Shown: positions 26,028-35,031 of the stretch, in pieces
Position numbering within the stretch: position 1 is the first letter of the stretch
How the letters are laid out: the number at the start of each line of letters is the position of its first letter
Assembly (NCBI GenBank): GCA_037482215.1
Contig: CP148074.1
Span: 3,658,001 to 3,722,000, forward strand
DNA length: 64,000 nt
Source of the DNA: Pseudomonas mendocina
GTDB taxonomy: Bacteria; Pseudomonadota; Gammaproteobacteria; Pseudomonadales; Pseudomonadaceae
Direction of reading: 5' to 3'
Position numbers and translations under genes: made by a program
Notes under the pieces: model-generated
What the model saw: only the letters and a program-made list of their open reading frames with translations
What the model was told of the DNA's origin: nothing
Databases searched by the model: none

Positions 26028-27164
26028 TTACAGTGAGCGAGCAATGATCTCTTTCATGATCTCGTTGGTGCCTGCATAAATACGCTGCACCCGCGCATCA
26101 GCCCAAGCCCTGGCAATTGGGTACTCCCACATATAGCCATAGCCGCCATGCAACTGGACGCATTCATCCAGCACCTTGCATTGCAGATCGGTTCCCCAGT
26201 ACTTAAGCATTGCAGCAGTTGGCACATCGAGTTTGCGTTGTAAGTGCAATTCAAGGCAGCGATCTACAAACACCCTCCCCACCTGCACTTCGGTAGCGAT
26301 TTCGGCCAATTTGAAACGGGTATTTTGGAAGTCAGCCACTGATTTACCGAACGCTTTGCGCTCACGGGTGTAGTCCAGCGTCCATTTCAACCCGGCCTCA
26401 GCAGAGGCGATTGCACCGATACCGACGGTCAGGCGCTCCTGCGGCAGCTCCTGCATCAGATAGGCAAAGCCCATCCCAGCTTGCCCGAGCAAGTTTTCTT
26501 TGGGGACGCGGACATCTTGGAAGAACAGCTCTGAAGTGTCCTGTGCCTTCATGCCGACCTTTTCCAGGCGCTTACCTTTGGAAAAGCCCGGCGTCCCAGC
26601 CTCTACGAGGAAAAGACTGGTGCCCTTGGCACCGGCTTTAGGGTCGGTCTTGGCCACAACAATGACCAAATCAGCCAACCAGCCATTGGTGATAAAGGTC
26701 TTGGAACCATTGATGACGTACTCGTCACCATCCAAAACTGCAGTGGTTTTAACGCCCTGCAGATCAGACCCTGCACCCGGCTCAGTCATCGCGATAGCTG
26801 AAACCATCTCACCGCTAACCAGCTTGGGTAGGTAGTGCTGCTTCTGCGCCTCGCTACCGTAATGCAGGATGTAAGGAGCCACGATATCGGAGTGCAGGGA
26901 GAAACCAATCCCTGTCAAACCAAGCCGTGCCACCTCCTCAATAACAACCGTGCTGTAGAGAAAATCTGCCGACATACCACCGTACTCTTCGGGGATGTGG
27001 GAGCAGAGCATCCCAGCCTCGCCGGCCTTCCTCCACAATTCACGATCAATGTGTCCATCCTTCTCCCACTGGTGGTGATGCGGCACAGCTTCTTGCTCGA
27101 GAAATTTACGGACGCTGTCGCGAAACTGTTCGTGTTCGGAGCTGAATATTGTTCTTGGAATCAT
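26028..27164 (-). CDS. Long-chain-type acyl-CoA dehydrogenase
   Basis: FAD-dependent dehydrogenase introducing a trans-2 double bond into acyl-CoA. The 378 residues contain AMTEPGAGSDLQGVKTTAV and FITNGWLADLVIVVAKTD (flavin-contact region). At the usual C-terminal catalytic position it reads RIYAGTNEIMKEIIARSL, with Ala where many relatives have Glu. This is the pattern of LCAD-type enzymes, whose base is instead a Glu in a helix reading ELPQERL; this protein has LMQELPQERLTVG. So it is probably active with a long-chain or branched acyl-CoA. It is divergent from the AraC regulator at 27309. Confidence 0.88.
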   Translation of the reverse strand: MIPRTIFSSEHEQFRDSVRKFLEQEAVPHHHQWEKDGHIDRELWRKAGEAGMLCSHIPEEYGGMSADFLYSTVVIEEVARLGLTGIGFSLHSDIVAPYILHYGSEAQKQHYLPKLVSGEMVSAIAMTEPGAGSDLQGVKTTAVLDGDEYVINGSKTFITNGWLADLVIVVAKTDPKAGAKGTSLFLVEAGTPGFSKGKRLEKVGMKAQDTSELFFQDVRVPKENLLGQAGMGFAYLMQELPQERLTVGIGAIASAEAGLKWTLDYTRERKAFGKSVADFQNTRFKLAEIATEVQVGRVFVDRCLELHLQRKLDVPTAAMLKYWGTDLQCKVLDECVQLHGGYGYMWEYPIARAWADARVQRIYAGTNEIMKEIIARSL

Positions 27165-27308
27165 CGTACGACCTACACGTTCTGGCGGTTTAGAATGGAA
27201 TCGACTTTAGCCAAGCAAATGCTCGGCAGCACTGGACACAAGCGACAAAAAATAAGACGATCCAGCCAGCGCATGACCACTTAGCCTTAATAAATAAGAA
27301 CAATATCC

Positions 27309-28313
27309 ATGTCTATTAAGTCAGCTACATCAATGCCTCGAGTGAGCATTTTGGCCACTGAAGGTGTATTCGCATCGCCCCTGATGCAAGCCAAGGATTT
27401 CTTTCATCTGGCCAGCCTGCGTTACGGTAAACAATTAGGCAAAGGCCTTACGCCTACATTCGATATTCGTCTGGTCAGCCCCGACGGCCAGCCTGTGCGT
27501 AGTTTTAGCGGCGTAATGATCCCAATTGACGGGGAGCTGGACGATGCCGACCTAATTATTCTGCCTGCATTCTGGGACGATGTTGATGCGCTGTTCCAGC
27601 GCTATCCCAATGTCCTTGAGTGGCTGAAAAACCGCCACGGGGCAGGCGCATCCATCTGTGGCGAGGCCTCAGGGGTATTTTGGATGGCACAAGCCGGCCT
27701 GCTGGATGGCAAAGAAGCAACCACCTACTGGCGCTTCTTTGGCGACTTCGCGGCTCGCTTCCCCAAAGTGCTCTTGAATCAGGAAAAACACCTGTCCGAC
27801 GCAGACAACCTCTACTGCACCGGTGGCGTTACCTCATCCTGTGATCTTTACATCTACTTAATTGAGCGCTTCTGTGGAGCAGGTGTCGCACAGGGCGTTG
27901 CCCGCGACATTCTGTATGAAGTTCAGCGCAACTACTCTCCGGGACGCATCGGATTTGGCGGTCAAAAGCTGCATCAAGACACAACCATTCTGCAAATTCA
28001 GCAGTGGCTGGAAGACCACTTTGCGGACAAGTTTCGTTTTGAAGATGTAGCCCGCGATCATGGCATGAGCATCCGCAACTTTATGCGCCGCTTCCAGAGC
28101 GCAACCGGCGACAAGCCACTGCATTACCTGCAGCGCTTGCGCATCGAAACCGCCAAGGGACTGCTCAGTACTACCCGCAAAAGCATCAAGACCATCAGCT
28201 ATGAAGTGGGCTATGACGACGCGAGTTTCTTTGCGCGCCTGTTCCGCCACCATACAGAACTGTCACCCAATCAATACCGTCGTCAGTTTCAGCATAAGGA
28301 CAACTATTCTTAA
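27309..28313 (+). CDS. GlxA-type AraC family transcriptional regulator
   Basis: Two-domain regulator of 334 aa. The N-terminal half (about 10-200) has the DJ-1/PfpI amidase-like fold (DDADLIILPAFWDD, ASICGEASGVFWMAQAGLL, LYCTGGVTSSCDLYIYLIE). The C-terminal half is an AraC HTH pair (FRFEDVARDHGMSIRNFMRR and KTISYEVGYDDASFFARLFR). Such regulators often control catabolism of amines or amino-acid derivatives. Its divergent orientation to the acyl-CoA dehydrogenase makes that gene a possible target, but I see no clear operator. Confidence 0.88.
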   Translation: MSIKSATSMPRVSILATEGVFASPLMQAKDFFHLASLRYGKQLGKGLTPTFDIRLVSPDGQPVRSFSGVMIPIDGELDDADLIILPAFWDDVDALFQRYPNVLEWLKNRHGAGASICGEASGVFWMAQAGLLDGKEATTYWRFFGDFAARFPKVLLNQEKHLSDADNLYCTGGVTSSCDLYIYLIERFCGAGVAQGVARDILYEVQRNYSPGRIGFGGQKLHQDTTILQIQQWLEDHFADKFRFEDVARDHGMSIRNFMRRFQSATGDKPLHYLQRLRIETAKGLLSTTRKSIKTISYEVGYDDASFFARLFRHHTELSPNQYRRQFQHKDNYS

Positions 28314-28528
28314 AGCTGGCCATCAAACCGGATGACGTCCTACCCGTTAACCATTACGAGTACGCCAATGCACTCCATTACGTGTATGGCGATGAACAGC
28401 AAGAGAGTGCACTGGAACACCTGAAAAAAGCCGTGGCGATAAAACCTGTCACCGCAATGGAAGCTCTCGAGATCGCCCATGCGCAGAAACTGCTGCACCG
28501 GCAAGAGCAACGTTTAGACAAACGATGA
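28298..28528 (+). pseudogene. 3' remnant of a TPR-repeat protein gene
   Basis: An open frame of about 75 codons with no usable start encodes a coding-looking peptide. It contains LKLAIKPDDVLPVNHYEYAN, then SALEHLKKAVAIKPVTAMEA, and ends in a TGA at 28526. The two IKP-ended helix pairs are the pattern of tetratricopeptide repeats and the codon use is like that of its neighbours. It overlaps the last bases of the AraC gene in another frame, lacks a 5' end, and is followed by a terminator (28558). I read it as the surviving C-terminal end of a deleted gene. An alternative is a small real ORF starting internally. Confidence 0.55.
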
Positions 28529-28557
28529 TCAAGTCCGAGCACATAACTCCCAAGCAG

Positions 28558-28594
28558 ATAACCAAGGCCGCCAGGCAGCCTTGGTTATCGTTTT
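28558..28594. terminator. Terminator after the TPR remnant and the exonuclease gene
   Basis: Perfect 11-bp stem ATAACCAAGGC/GCCTTGGTTAT (28558-28568 and 28578-28588), followed on the plus strand by CGTTTT. It lies between the convergent TPR remnant and the exonuclease gene. Confidence 0.8.
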
Positions 28595-28603
28595 ACAGCA
28601 CGT

Positions 28604-29224
28604 TTAAACGCGCTCACGAATCGTCTGTAATGCCTGAGCCATTTTAGCCGCAGGTACTCGCTGTAAATCACACAACAAACGATGGGAGATATCGGCAATG
28701 CCATGGCGCTCGCGCAATAGCATCGCCATAAAGCAGGTCAGGTTGGCCGCCATTTCCGCATCAGCCATGGCCCGGTGCGCCTTACCGGTATCAGGCAGTC
28801 CGATCCAGCTATTCAGAACACCGAGTTTGTGACTGGGGGCTTGGGGTAACAGTCGCCGCGCCAGCAAGAGCGAACAGGCAAATGCTTGCTCGCGACGGCG
28901 ATGCACCAAAGCCAGCTCAGCATCCCAGAACTTCTGGTCAAAGCTGGCATTGTGCGCGATCAGCGGGCGCGCCCCGACAAAGTCAGCCACCTCCTGCATC
29001 ACCTCAGCGGCAGGTGGTGCCTTACGCAACATGGCATTGCTGATACCTGTCAGTTGCTCGATAAAAGGCGGTACCCAGGCACCGCTGTTCATCAGGCTTT
29101 GATAGCGATCAACGATCTTGCCGTCTTCGACAATCACCACCGCTATTTCTGTGGCACGGGCCTGCTGGGCGGGAGACATGCCGGTGGTTTCAAAATCCAG
29201 TACCGCGATGGAATCAGTGATCAA
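28604..29224 (-). CDS. DEDDh 3'-5' exonuclease (DnaQ/PolC-like)
   Basis: Nuclease of 206 aa. The exonuclease motifs are VLDFETTGMSP (Exo I, D-E), LIAHNASFDQKFWDAEL (Exo II) and HRAMADAEMAANL (Exo III with the DEDDh His). It has no polymerase, GIY-YIG or BRCT extension, so it is a stand-alone proofreading-like or RNA/DNA-trimming enzyme. Two base pairs separate it from the NYN gene upstream, so the two nucleases are almost certainly one operon. Confidence 0.88.
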   Translation of the reverse strand: MITDSIAVLDFETTGMSPAQQARATEIAVVIVEDGKIVDRYQSLMNSGAWVPPFIEQLTGISNAMLRKAPPAAEVMQEVADFVGARPLIAHNASFDQKFWDAELALVHRRREQAFACSLLLARRLLPQAPSHKLGVLNSWIGLPDTGKAHRAMADAEMAANLTCFMAMLLRERHGIADISHRLLCDLQRVPAAKMAQALQTIRERV

Positions 29225-29226
29225 CC

Positions 29227-29712
29227 TCAGCCCCTTAACAGCAATTCGCCTTCAATCGGTACGTAAAGGCTGGCAGCCCGAACCAGCGAATGAGCCGTCA
29301 AGCCCGGCACACCATAGGCCACGGCTTCGACGCCATAACTGGAGCGTACTTTTTCCAGCAGCAGATCAAAATCACCATCGCCGGAGGCCAGCACAACTTC
29401 GTCCACACGCTGTGCAGCATCCATCACATCAATGGTAATACCCACATCCCAATCGCCCTTGGCTGAACCATCGCTACGTTGGATATAGGGTTTAAGCTTT
29501 ACGGTAAAACCGAGGTTGCGCAGGATCTGCTGAAACTGCTGTTGTTTGTGGTCGCCCCGGTCAATCGCGTAGGCATACGCCTCGACGATCTGCCCGCGCT
29601 GGCTCAGCTGGGCCCAGAAGGCCGAATAGTTGAAGTGGCAGCCATATATCTGCCGGACGGTGTAGTAGAGGTTCTGTACATCGGCGAATACCGCAATCTT
29701 CTTCACCGGCAT
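29227..29712 (-). CDS. NYN domain (LabA/DUF88) putative ribonuclease
   Basis: PIN-like NYN-domain protein of 161 aa. The conserved acidic residues are in AVFADVQNLYYTVRQIY, KGDWDVGITIDVMDAA and VVLASGDGDFDLLLEKVR, the pattern of metal-dependent RNases of this family. No membrane or accessory domain is visible. It is the first gene of a two-gene unit with the exonuclease. Confidence 0.87.
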   Translation of the reverse strand: MPVKKIAVFADVQNLYYTVRQIYGCHFNYSAFWAQLSQRGQIVEAYAYAIDRGDHKQQQFQQILRNLGFTVKLKPYIQRSDGSAKGDWDVGITIDVMDAAQRVDEVVLASGDGDFDLLLEKVRSSYGVEAVAYGVPGLTAHSLVRAASLYVPIEGELLLRG

Positions 29713-29840
29713 TCCTCGCGCCTGAACAAAGCACCCAGTATGACAGATACACCCAAACGAACGGTGTAGGTTTCACAGCAATTGGAGACAGGCTGGTGAT
29801 CGGCTAGAGTGCACAATGTTTTTATTGCCTGCGATTATTC

Positions 29841-30509
29841 ATGAACCTGTTCTCCATTCTGCGCGACGGCTGGTACTTCTACAGCCGCAACCTATTCAGT
29901 CTGGCCCTCCTCTGCCTGCCATTGATTGTGCTTGAGGCCGTCCTGAGCCACCAAATAGCCAACATGGTGAGCGGCAACAATCTTACCCTGGCACGTCTGG
30001 CGATCAGCCTGGTGATCTACCCACTGTACAGCGTTCCATTGATCCTGTTTTTGCAGGCCCGCAGCGACGGTCAGCAACCACGCGTGGCAGATCTGCTCGC
30101 GGCTGGGCTGCGCTACTGGCCAAGCTTCGCCTTACTCACAGGGCTAGCGACTACAGCGATTATGCTCGGCGCCTCACTGTTTGTGCTCCCCGGCCTCTGG
30201 CTGATGGTCAAACTGGCCTTTGCCGAGTATCTGCTCGTGGTTGAACGGCATACCCCGTTGCAGGCCCTGCATGAGAGTTTCAAACTCACCACAGGATGTT
30301 TCTGGCCAACCTTGAGCTGCGTCCTGATTGTGATGCTGCCGCTATGGCTGATGGATGCTTGGAGCCAGAGCAGTGCCGAGCTTGCAAATGACGCCCTGAA
30401 AAGCATTGCGCTCGACAGTGTCAGCCGCTTCTTGCAGCTCTTTTCCAGTATCGTGTTATTCCGCTTGTACATGCTCCGCCGAGCCCAGTCCCCAGCGTCT
30501 GCCCAGTAA
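29841..30509 (+). CDS. YciC-like (UPF0259) inner membrane protein
   Basis: Polytopic membrane protein of 222 aa with about five or six hydrophobic segments. Examples are LALLCLPLIVLEAVLS, LAISLVIYPLYSVPLILFL, FALLTGLATTAIMLGASLFV and LSCVLIVMLPLWLMDAW. The segment LAFAEYLLVVERHTPLQALHESFKLTTGCFW is typical of YciC/glycerophosphoryl-diester-phosphodiesterase-like membrane domains. Function is unknown. It ends convergently with the SDR gene. Confidence 0.7.
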   Translation: MNLFSILRDGWYFYSRNLFSLALLCLPLIVLEAVLSHQIANMVSGNNLTLARLAISLVIYPLYSVPLILFLQARSDGQQPRVADLLAAGLRYWPSFALLTGLATTAIMLGASLFVLPGLWLMVKLAFAEYLLVVERHTPLQALHESFKLTTGCFWPTLSCVLIVMLPLWLMDAWSQSSAELANDALKSIALDSVSRFLQLFSSIVLFRLYMLRRAQSPASAQ

Positions 30510-30519
30510 AACTGAGCAA

Positions 30520-31359
30520 CTAGTGTCCGGCCTTCCCTTTGAGGCCGGACAGGCGCGGTAGCAGTACCCGCTCGAACAATCGTGGGAAGAAGCGCGCCAG
30601 CAAACGTGCACGCCAGTCGACATTGGACAGCACCAGCAGGCGTCGCCTGCGCAAAGCGCCCAGGTAGATCGCCTCAGCCACATCTTTGGGCGAAGCCACC
30701 TTGCCCATTGCTAGAGGCGGCTGAGCAGCAACCGAACCATCGCCAACCAAAGCATTCTTACGTAAATCTGTTGCGGTGAATCCGGGGCAGACCAGCATCA
30801 CATTGACGCCAGAGCCTTTTAGCTCATAGCGCAGGGTTTCGAACAAACCATGCAGGGCATGCTTGCTGGCGTTATAGGCACTGCGATACAGCAGCGGAGC
30901 AAATCCGGACAGGGAGCTGAGCACAATAATCTGCCCCTTGCGGATAATCAGGCTGTCCAATGCCGCCTTGGTGCAATGCAATGCGCCGCCATAATTGACC
31001 GCCATAACACGTTCAAAGACCGCCAGATCAGTATCGGCAAACCGGCTGCGATGAGTCACTCCGGCGTTATTCACCAGTACATCAATGCCACCGAAACGCT
31101 CAATAACCAGAGCCATTGCCTGAGCCACTGCATCAGCATCCGCCACATCGCAGACCAGCCCCAGCGCTTCAGCGTTATGGTGATCAGCCAGGTGCTGAAC
31201 AAGACTGTCCAGCTCAGCCTGTTGCAAATCGAAGATCACTAGCCGCGCCCCGGACTGAGCCAGTCGCACAGCCAGCGCGCGCCCAATCCCTGCGCAACCA
31301 CCGGTGATCAAGACCACCTTGCGATCGAAGACCTTGCTTGCAAAGACCTTACGGTACAT
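30520..31359 (-). CDS. Short-chain dehydrogenase/reductase
   Basis: Classical SDR of 279 aa. It has the cofactor loop LITGGCAGIGRALAVRLAQ, LVCDVADADAV, VLVNNAGVTHRSR and the catalytic Ser and Tyr-x-x-x-Lys in IVLSSLSGFAPLLYRSAYNA followed by SK. D42-like Asp after the second strand (VIFDLQQ) suggests preference for NAD(H). A basic C-terminal tail (RRRRLLVLSNVDWRARLLAR) may associate with membranes. The ATG at 31357-31359 has a G-rich Shine-Dalgarno at good spacing; a GTG two codons earlier is possible. Substrate unknown. Confidence 0.86.
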   Translation of the reverse strand: MYRKVFASKVFDRKVVLITGGCAGIGRALAVRLAQSGARLVIFDLQQAELDSLVQHLADHHNAEALGLVCDVADADAVAQAMALVIERFGGIDVLVNNAGVTHRSRFADTDLAVFERVMAVNYGGALHCTKAALDSLIIRKGQIIVLSSLSGFAPLLYRSAYNASKHALHGLFETLRYELKGSGVNVMLVCPGFTATDLRKNALVGDGSVAAQPPLAMGKVASPKDVAEAIYLGALRRRRLLVLSNVDWRARLLARFFPRLFERVLLPRLSGLKGKAGH

Positions 31360-31607
31360 AGCCACATCCCCCCGGTACCACGCACTGAGCTCTGGTCGAC
31401 CCTGCCTAACGCTTACAAGACCATAGCTCTGCTAAGGCCATACGGGCAAACACAATGCGTTAGTTGAGGTATGAGCGCCTCGGGTACCGGCGTAAAGGCT
31501 CAATCAATAGCACCAACATCAAGCAAGGCTGGACAACTCAAGCAGCACTTAGCCATTCTTAGCAAAAAGTCCGCGACGGGTCGTGGACAATAACTAAGCA
31601 GTCCAAA

Positions 31608-32348
31608 ATGCGCTTAATTACCTGCCTCACATTGGCAGCTTTGCTGATCTGCAACGCTCAAGCCGATGAAACTCGCCAATCAAAGCCATTGGTGCACGTT
31701 GGCTATTACGAGTTTGCCCCTTACACCTATACAGACTCGGATAACTTGCCTCGCGGTAGCTTGATCGAGATTACCGTGCGCTTGCTTGAACGCGCGGGAT
31801 ACCAAGCGGAATTTCGTTCCTACCCCAACGCTAGGCTCTATCAAGGCCTGCACGATGGAACGATTCACATTTGGCCAGGTGCTGCAGGCAAAGCAGATCT
31901 TAAAGATCTCACGCTGGAAAGCCGCAGCATGCTGGGTGAAGTCCCGCTTAACCTCTACTTCCGCCCTGAAACAGCACGCCCCAACCTTCCAGAAGGACTC
32001 AAGGATAAGCGCCTGATCGTGCTAAACGGCTACACCTACTGGTCGCCCGTCAGCCACTGGCTTGACGACCCACAGCTCAATATCCAGCAACTTAAAACAA
32101 ACTCCCACGCCTCTGCACTGGCCATGCTCCTGCACAAGCGAGGCGACTATCTGCTGGACTACAAAGCCCCCATTGAGCTTGAGCGGAAAAACATGAATAT
32201 TGCCGACCTTAAGCACATTCAATTGCAGTTTATTCAGTCCAAGTTGGTGATTTCTAAAAAGGCACCGAATGCAGAAACACTGTTGGACGATCTGGATCAA
32301 GCCTACGATGCGCTCACCGCCGAAGGAGTAGAACTGAACCTGCATTAA
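31608..32348 (+). CDS. Periplasmic solute-binding protein, family 3 type
   Basis: Secreted protein of 246 aa with signal peptide MRLITCLTLAALLICNAQA, then a family 3 solute-binding fold (HVGYYEFAPYTYTDSDNLPR, GSLIEITVRLLERAGY, KDKRLIVLNGYTYW). No transporter genes are adjacent, so it may be an orphan sensor or amino-acid-binding protein, as in many Pseudomonas genomes. About 250 bp upstream contain no gene I can recognise. Confidence 0.8.
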   Translation: MRLITCLTLAALLICNAQADETRQSKPLVHVGYYEFAPYTYTDSDNLPRGSLIEITVRLLERAGYQAEFRSYPNARLYQGLHDGTIHIWPGAAGKADLKDLTLESRSMLGEVPLNLYFRPETARPNLPEGLKDKRLIVLNGYTYWSPVSHWLDDPQLNIQQLKTNSHASALAMLLHKRGDYLLDYKAPIELERKNMNIADLKHIQLQFIQSKLVISKKAPNAETLLDDLDQAYDALTAEGVELNLH

Positions 32349-32353
32349 GCCGA

Positions 32354-34888
32354 CTACTTGCGTGGTTTAGCCCTGGCTGTCGGCTCAGCAATCAGTGGAT
32401 CATCCGGCCAGTAGTGTTTCGGGTAACGCCCTTTCAGGTCTTTTTTGACCTCGGCATAGGTATTGCCCCAAAAGCTGGCCAGATCCTGCGTCACCTGCAC
32501 CGGACGACGGGCCGGTGACAGCAGATGCAGCTTAACCACTTGCCGGCCGTTAGCAATTCGCGGCGTATCGGCCAAACCAAACAGCTCCTGTAAACGTACA
32601 GCCAACACCGGCGGCTGCTCGGAGTAATCAATCTGAATGCGAGATCCGGACGGTACCTGCACCGTGCGGGGCGCTAGCTCATCCAGTTTTTGCGGTAACG
32701 GCCAGGGCAGCAGATTAAGCAACAGCCCCGGTAAATCGAGATTGGCAAAGTGACTCAGGCGGGTAACCTTGCCCAAGTAAGGCTGTAACCAGTCCTCTAA
32801 GCTCGCTAACAACGTTGCGTCGCTTACATCGGGCCACGGACTTTCGCCGCTGCAGTCCATGTCCAGCTGACGCAGCAGCGCGACCCTGGCTTGCCACTGG
32901 CGCAATTCGGGCGTCCATGGCAGCAACTCCAGCCCTTTACGCCGTACTAGCCCCACTAACGCCTGGCTGCGTGCTTGCTCATCCAGCCCCTTGAGCTCCT
33001 CACGGGCCAACACCAGCTCACCGACTCTGTGCTGGCGCTCTGCGCGCAGCACACCTTCGCGCTCATCCCAATCCAGCACATCCAGCGTACTCAGCTGCTC
33101 TGCCAGTACATCCTCAAACAGCCCTGGATCCAGTTCAGCCGCCAGATAGATGCGCTCTTCCCGCTGCCCCTGGCGACTGCCCAGATCTGCCACCACTAGC
33201 CAGCGCTGCTTCATCAGCCCATCCACCTCTGCGAACTGGGCAGCCCGGCCATTGGCCAAACGGTATTCCGCGCCTCCCTCGCGTCGCTGCTGCGCAACAC
33301 GGTCGGGGTAGGCAAAGGCCAGTAAGGCGCCAAGCCAGCGTGAATGGCCGACATCACTGACAGGTTTATCCACAGGGCGATTTTTCAGCAGCCCCTGAAA
33401 CTGCCGGGATAGCTGTCGCGCCCGCTGCACGGCGCCCTGCGCGCCCCTTTCGGCACGGGACTCACCACTCAACACAGCAATCCGCGTATGTAGATCAGCA
33501 CCCGCGCCGCGAAGAATGTCACGTTCACTTAATAAAGCCGCCAGATCACACGCCAACGCCCCCAACCCCAGCGACTGGCCACGCAATAGCAAGTGGGCGA
33601 TACGGGGATGGGCAGGCAGTTCAGCCATGGCCTGCCCATGGGCGGTAATCACGCCCTGTTGATCAACTGCGCCAAGGCGCTTGAGCAGCTCCAAGGCCTG
33701 TGCGTATGCAGCAGCAGGCGGGGGATCGAGCCAGACCAGCTCGGCCGGCTGCACGCCCCAACGCACCAGTTGCAGAGCTAATCCGGCGAGATCAGCCTGA
33801 AGAATTTCCGCTGAGTCGTATGCATTGAGCTGCTCGTGCTGAGTCTGCGACCACAACCGATAGCAGACACCCGGCTCCATTCGACCAGCACGACCCATAC
33901 GCTGAGTGGCGGAAGCGCGGGAAATGCGCTGGGTATCCAAGCGTGTCATTCCACTGTTCGGATCGAAGCGCGGCACACGCGCCAACCCGGCATCCACGAC
34001 TACCCGCACACCTTCGATAGTCAGGCTAGTTTCGGCAATATTGGTGGCCAGCACCACCTTGCGTGTACCGGGCGGAGCCGGATCAATCGCCGCACGCTGG
34101 GCACTGAAATCCAGCTCGCCGTGCAACGGGCACACCATCACCTCATCACGTCCGAGCAACGCTTGCTCAAGCTGTTCGTTCACCCGGCGAATCTCGGCCT
34201 GCCCAGGCAGAAAGACCAGCACGCTGCCCGGCTCATCCGCCAGCGCTTGCTGAACAGTCTGGACGACCTTCGGCTCAATCCACTCTCCGCTCTGCCACGG
34301 CGCCCCCCAGCGGATATCCACCGGAAACATGCGCCCTTCGCTGCGCAGCACAGGCGCATCATTGAGCATGCCCGCCAAGCGCTCACCCTCAAGGGTTGCG
34401 GACATCAGCAACACTTTGAGCGGTGGCTCGCCCGAGTCAGCATCGCGAAACATGGCGCGACCATTCAGACACAGGGCCAATGCCAAATCGGCGTCCAGAC
34501 TGCGCTCATGAAACTCATCGAAGATCACCAGGCCCACGCCCTCCAGCGCGGGGTCATCTTGCAGACGCCGCGCCAGAATGCCCTCAGTCACCACCTCTAT
34601 ACGAGTGTCCGGGCCAACTTTGCTCTCCAGGCGAATGCGATAGCCCACCGTCTGCCCGACCTTCTCGCCCAGCTCGCTGGCCAGCCGTTCAGCTGCGGCC
34701 CGTGCCGCCAGACGCCTTGGTTCGAGCATGATGATTCGCTGGCCGCCCAGCCAGGGCTGATCCAGCAGCGCGAGCGGAACGCGGGTGGTCTTACCAGCGC
34801 CCGGCGGTGCTTCAAGCACCACTTCATCGCGCTGTACAAGGGCCTGACGCAGTTCAGGCAAGAGGACATCAATTGGCAGAGAGTTCAT
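32354..34888 (-). CDS. hrpB: ATP-dependent helicase HrpB
   Basis: DEAH-box helicase of 844 aa. Motifs are Walker A APPGAGKTTRVPLALL (about 27-42), IFDEFHERSLDADLAL (motif II, DEFH in place of DEAH), LMSATLEGERL (motif III), NIAETSLTIEGV and QRMGRAGRMEPGVCYRLW (motif VI). The HA2-like region and the HrpB C-terminal domain follow (FWGNTYAEVKKDLKGRYPKH). Biological role in pseudomonads is unclear. It ends convergently, 5 bp from the solute-binding protein. Confidence 0.95.
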   Translation of the reverse strand: MNSLPIDVLLPELRQALVQRDEVVLEAPPGAGKTTRVPLALLDQPWLGGQRIIMLEPRRLAARAAAERLASELGEKVGQTVGYRIRLESKVGPDTRIEVVTEGILARRLQDDPALEGVGLVIFDEFHERSLDADLALALCLNGRAMFRDADSGEPPLKVLLMSATLEGERLAGMLNDAPVLRSEGRMFPVDIRWGAPWQSGEWIEPKVVQTVQQALADEPGSVLVFLPGQAEIRRVNEQLEQALLGRDEVMVCPLHGELDFSAQRAAIDPAPPGTRKVVLATNIAETSLTIEGVRVVVDAGLARVPRFDPNSGMTRLDTQRISRASATQRMGRAGRMEPGVCYRLWSQTQHEQLNAYDSAEILQADLAGLALQLVRWGVQPAELVWLDPPPAAAYAQALELLKRLGAVDQQGVITAHGQAMAELPAHPRIAHLLLRGQSLGLGALACDLAALLSERDILRGAGADLHTRIAVLSGESRAERGAQGAVQRARQLSRQFQGLLKNRPVDKPVSDVGHSRWLGALLAFAYPDRVAQQRREGGAEYRLANGRAAQFAEVDGLMKQRWLVVADLGSRQGQREERIYLAAELDPGLFEDVLAEQLSTLDVLDWDEREGVLRAERQHRVGELVLAREELKGLDEQARSQALVGLVRRKGLELLPWTPELRQWQARVALLRQLDMDCSGESPWPDVSDATLLASLEDWLQPYLGKVTRLSHFANLDLPGLLLNLLPWPLPQKLDELAPRTVQVPSGSRIQIDYSEQPPVLAVRLQELFGLADTPRIANGRQVVKLHLLSPARRPVQVTQDLASFWGNTYAEVKKDLKGRYPKHYWPDDPLIAEPTARAKPRK

Positions 34889-35031
34889 GCAGGCTCCATT
34901 CGAGGAGCACGATTATAACGATGAAACCTGTCGCCTTCCGCGCAGTCCAGATAGTGCTTTTGCACTAGCAAAGAATGCCACTAGCAGAATGGCATTGTTA
35001 TAGTTCGCACTTCTTGATTCGGAGATGTTAA

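Noticed and set aside
28298-28313. Programmed frameshift joining the AraC gene to the TPR fragment
   Set aside because: No slippery heptamer is present at the AraC stop, and the AraC protein already has its full length.
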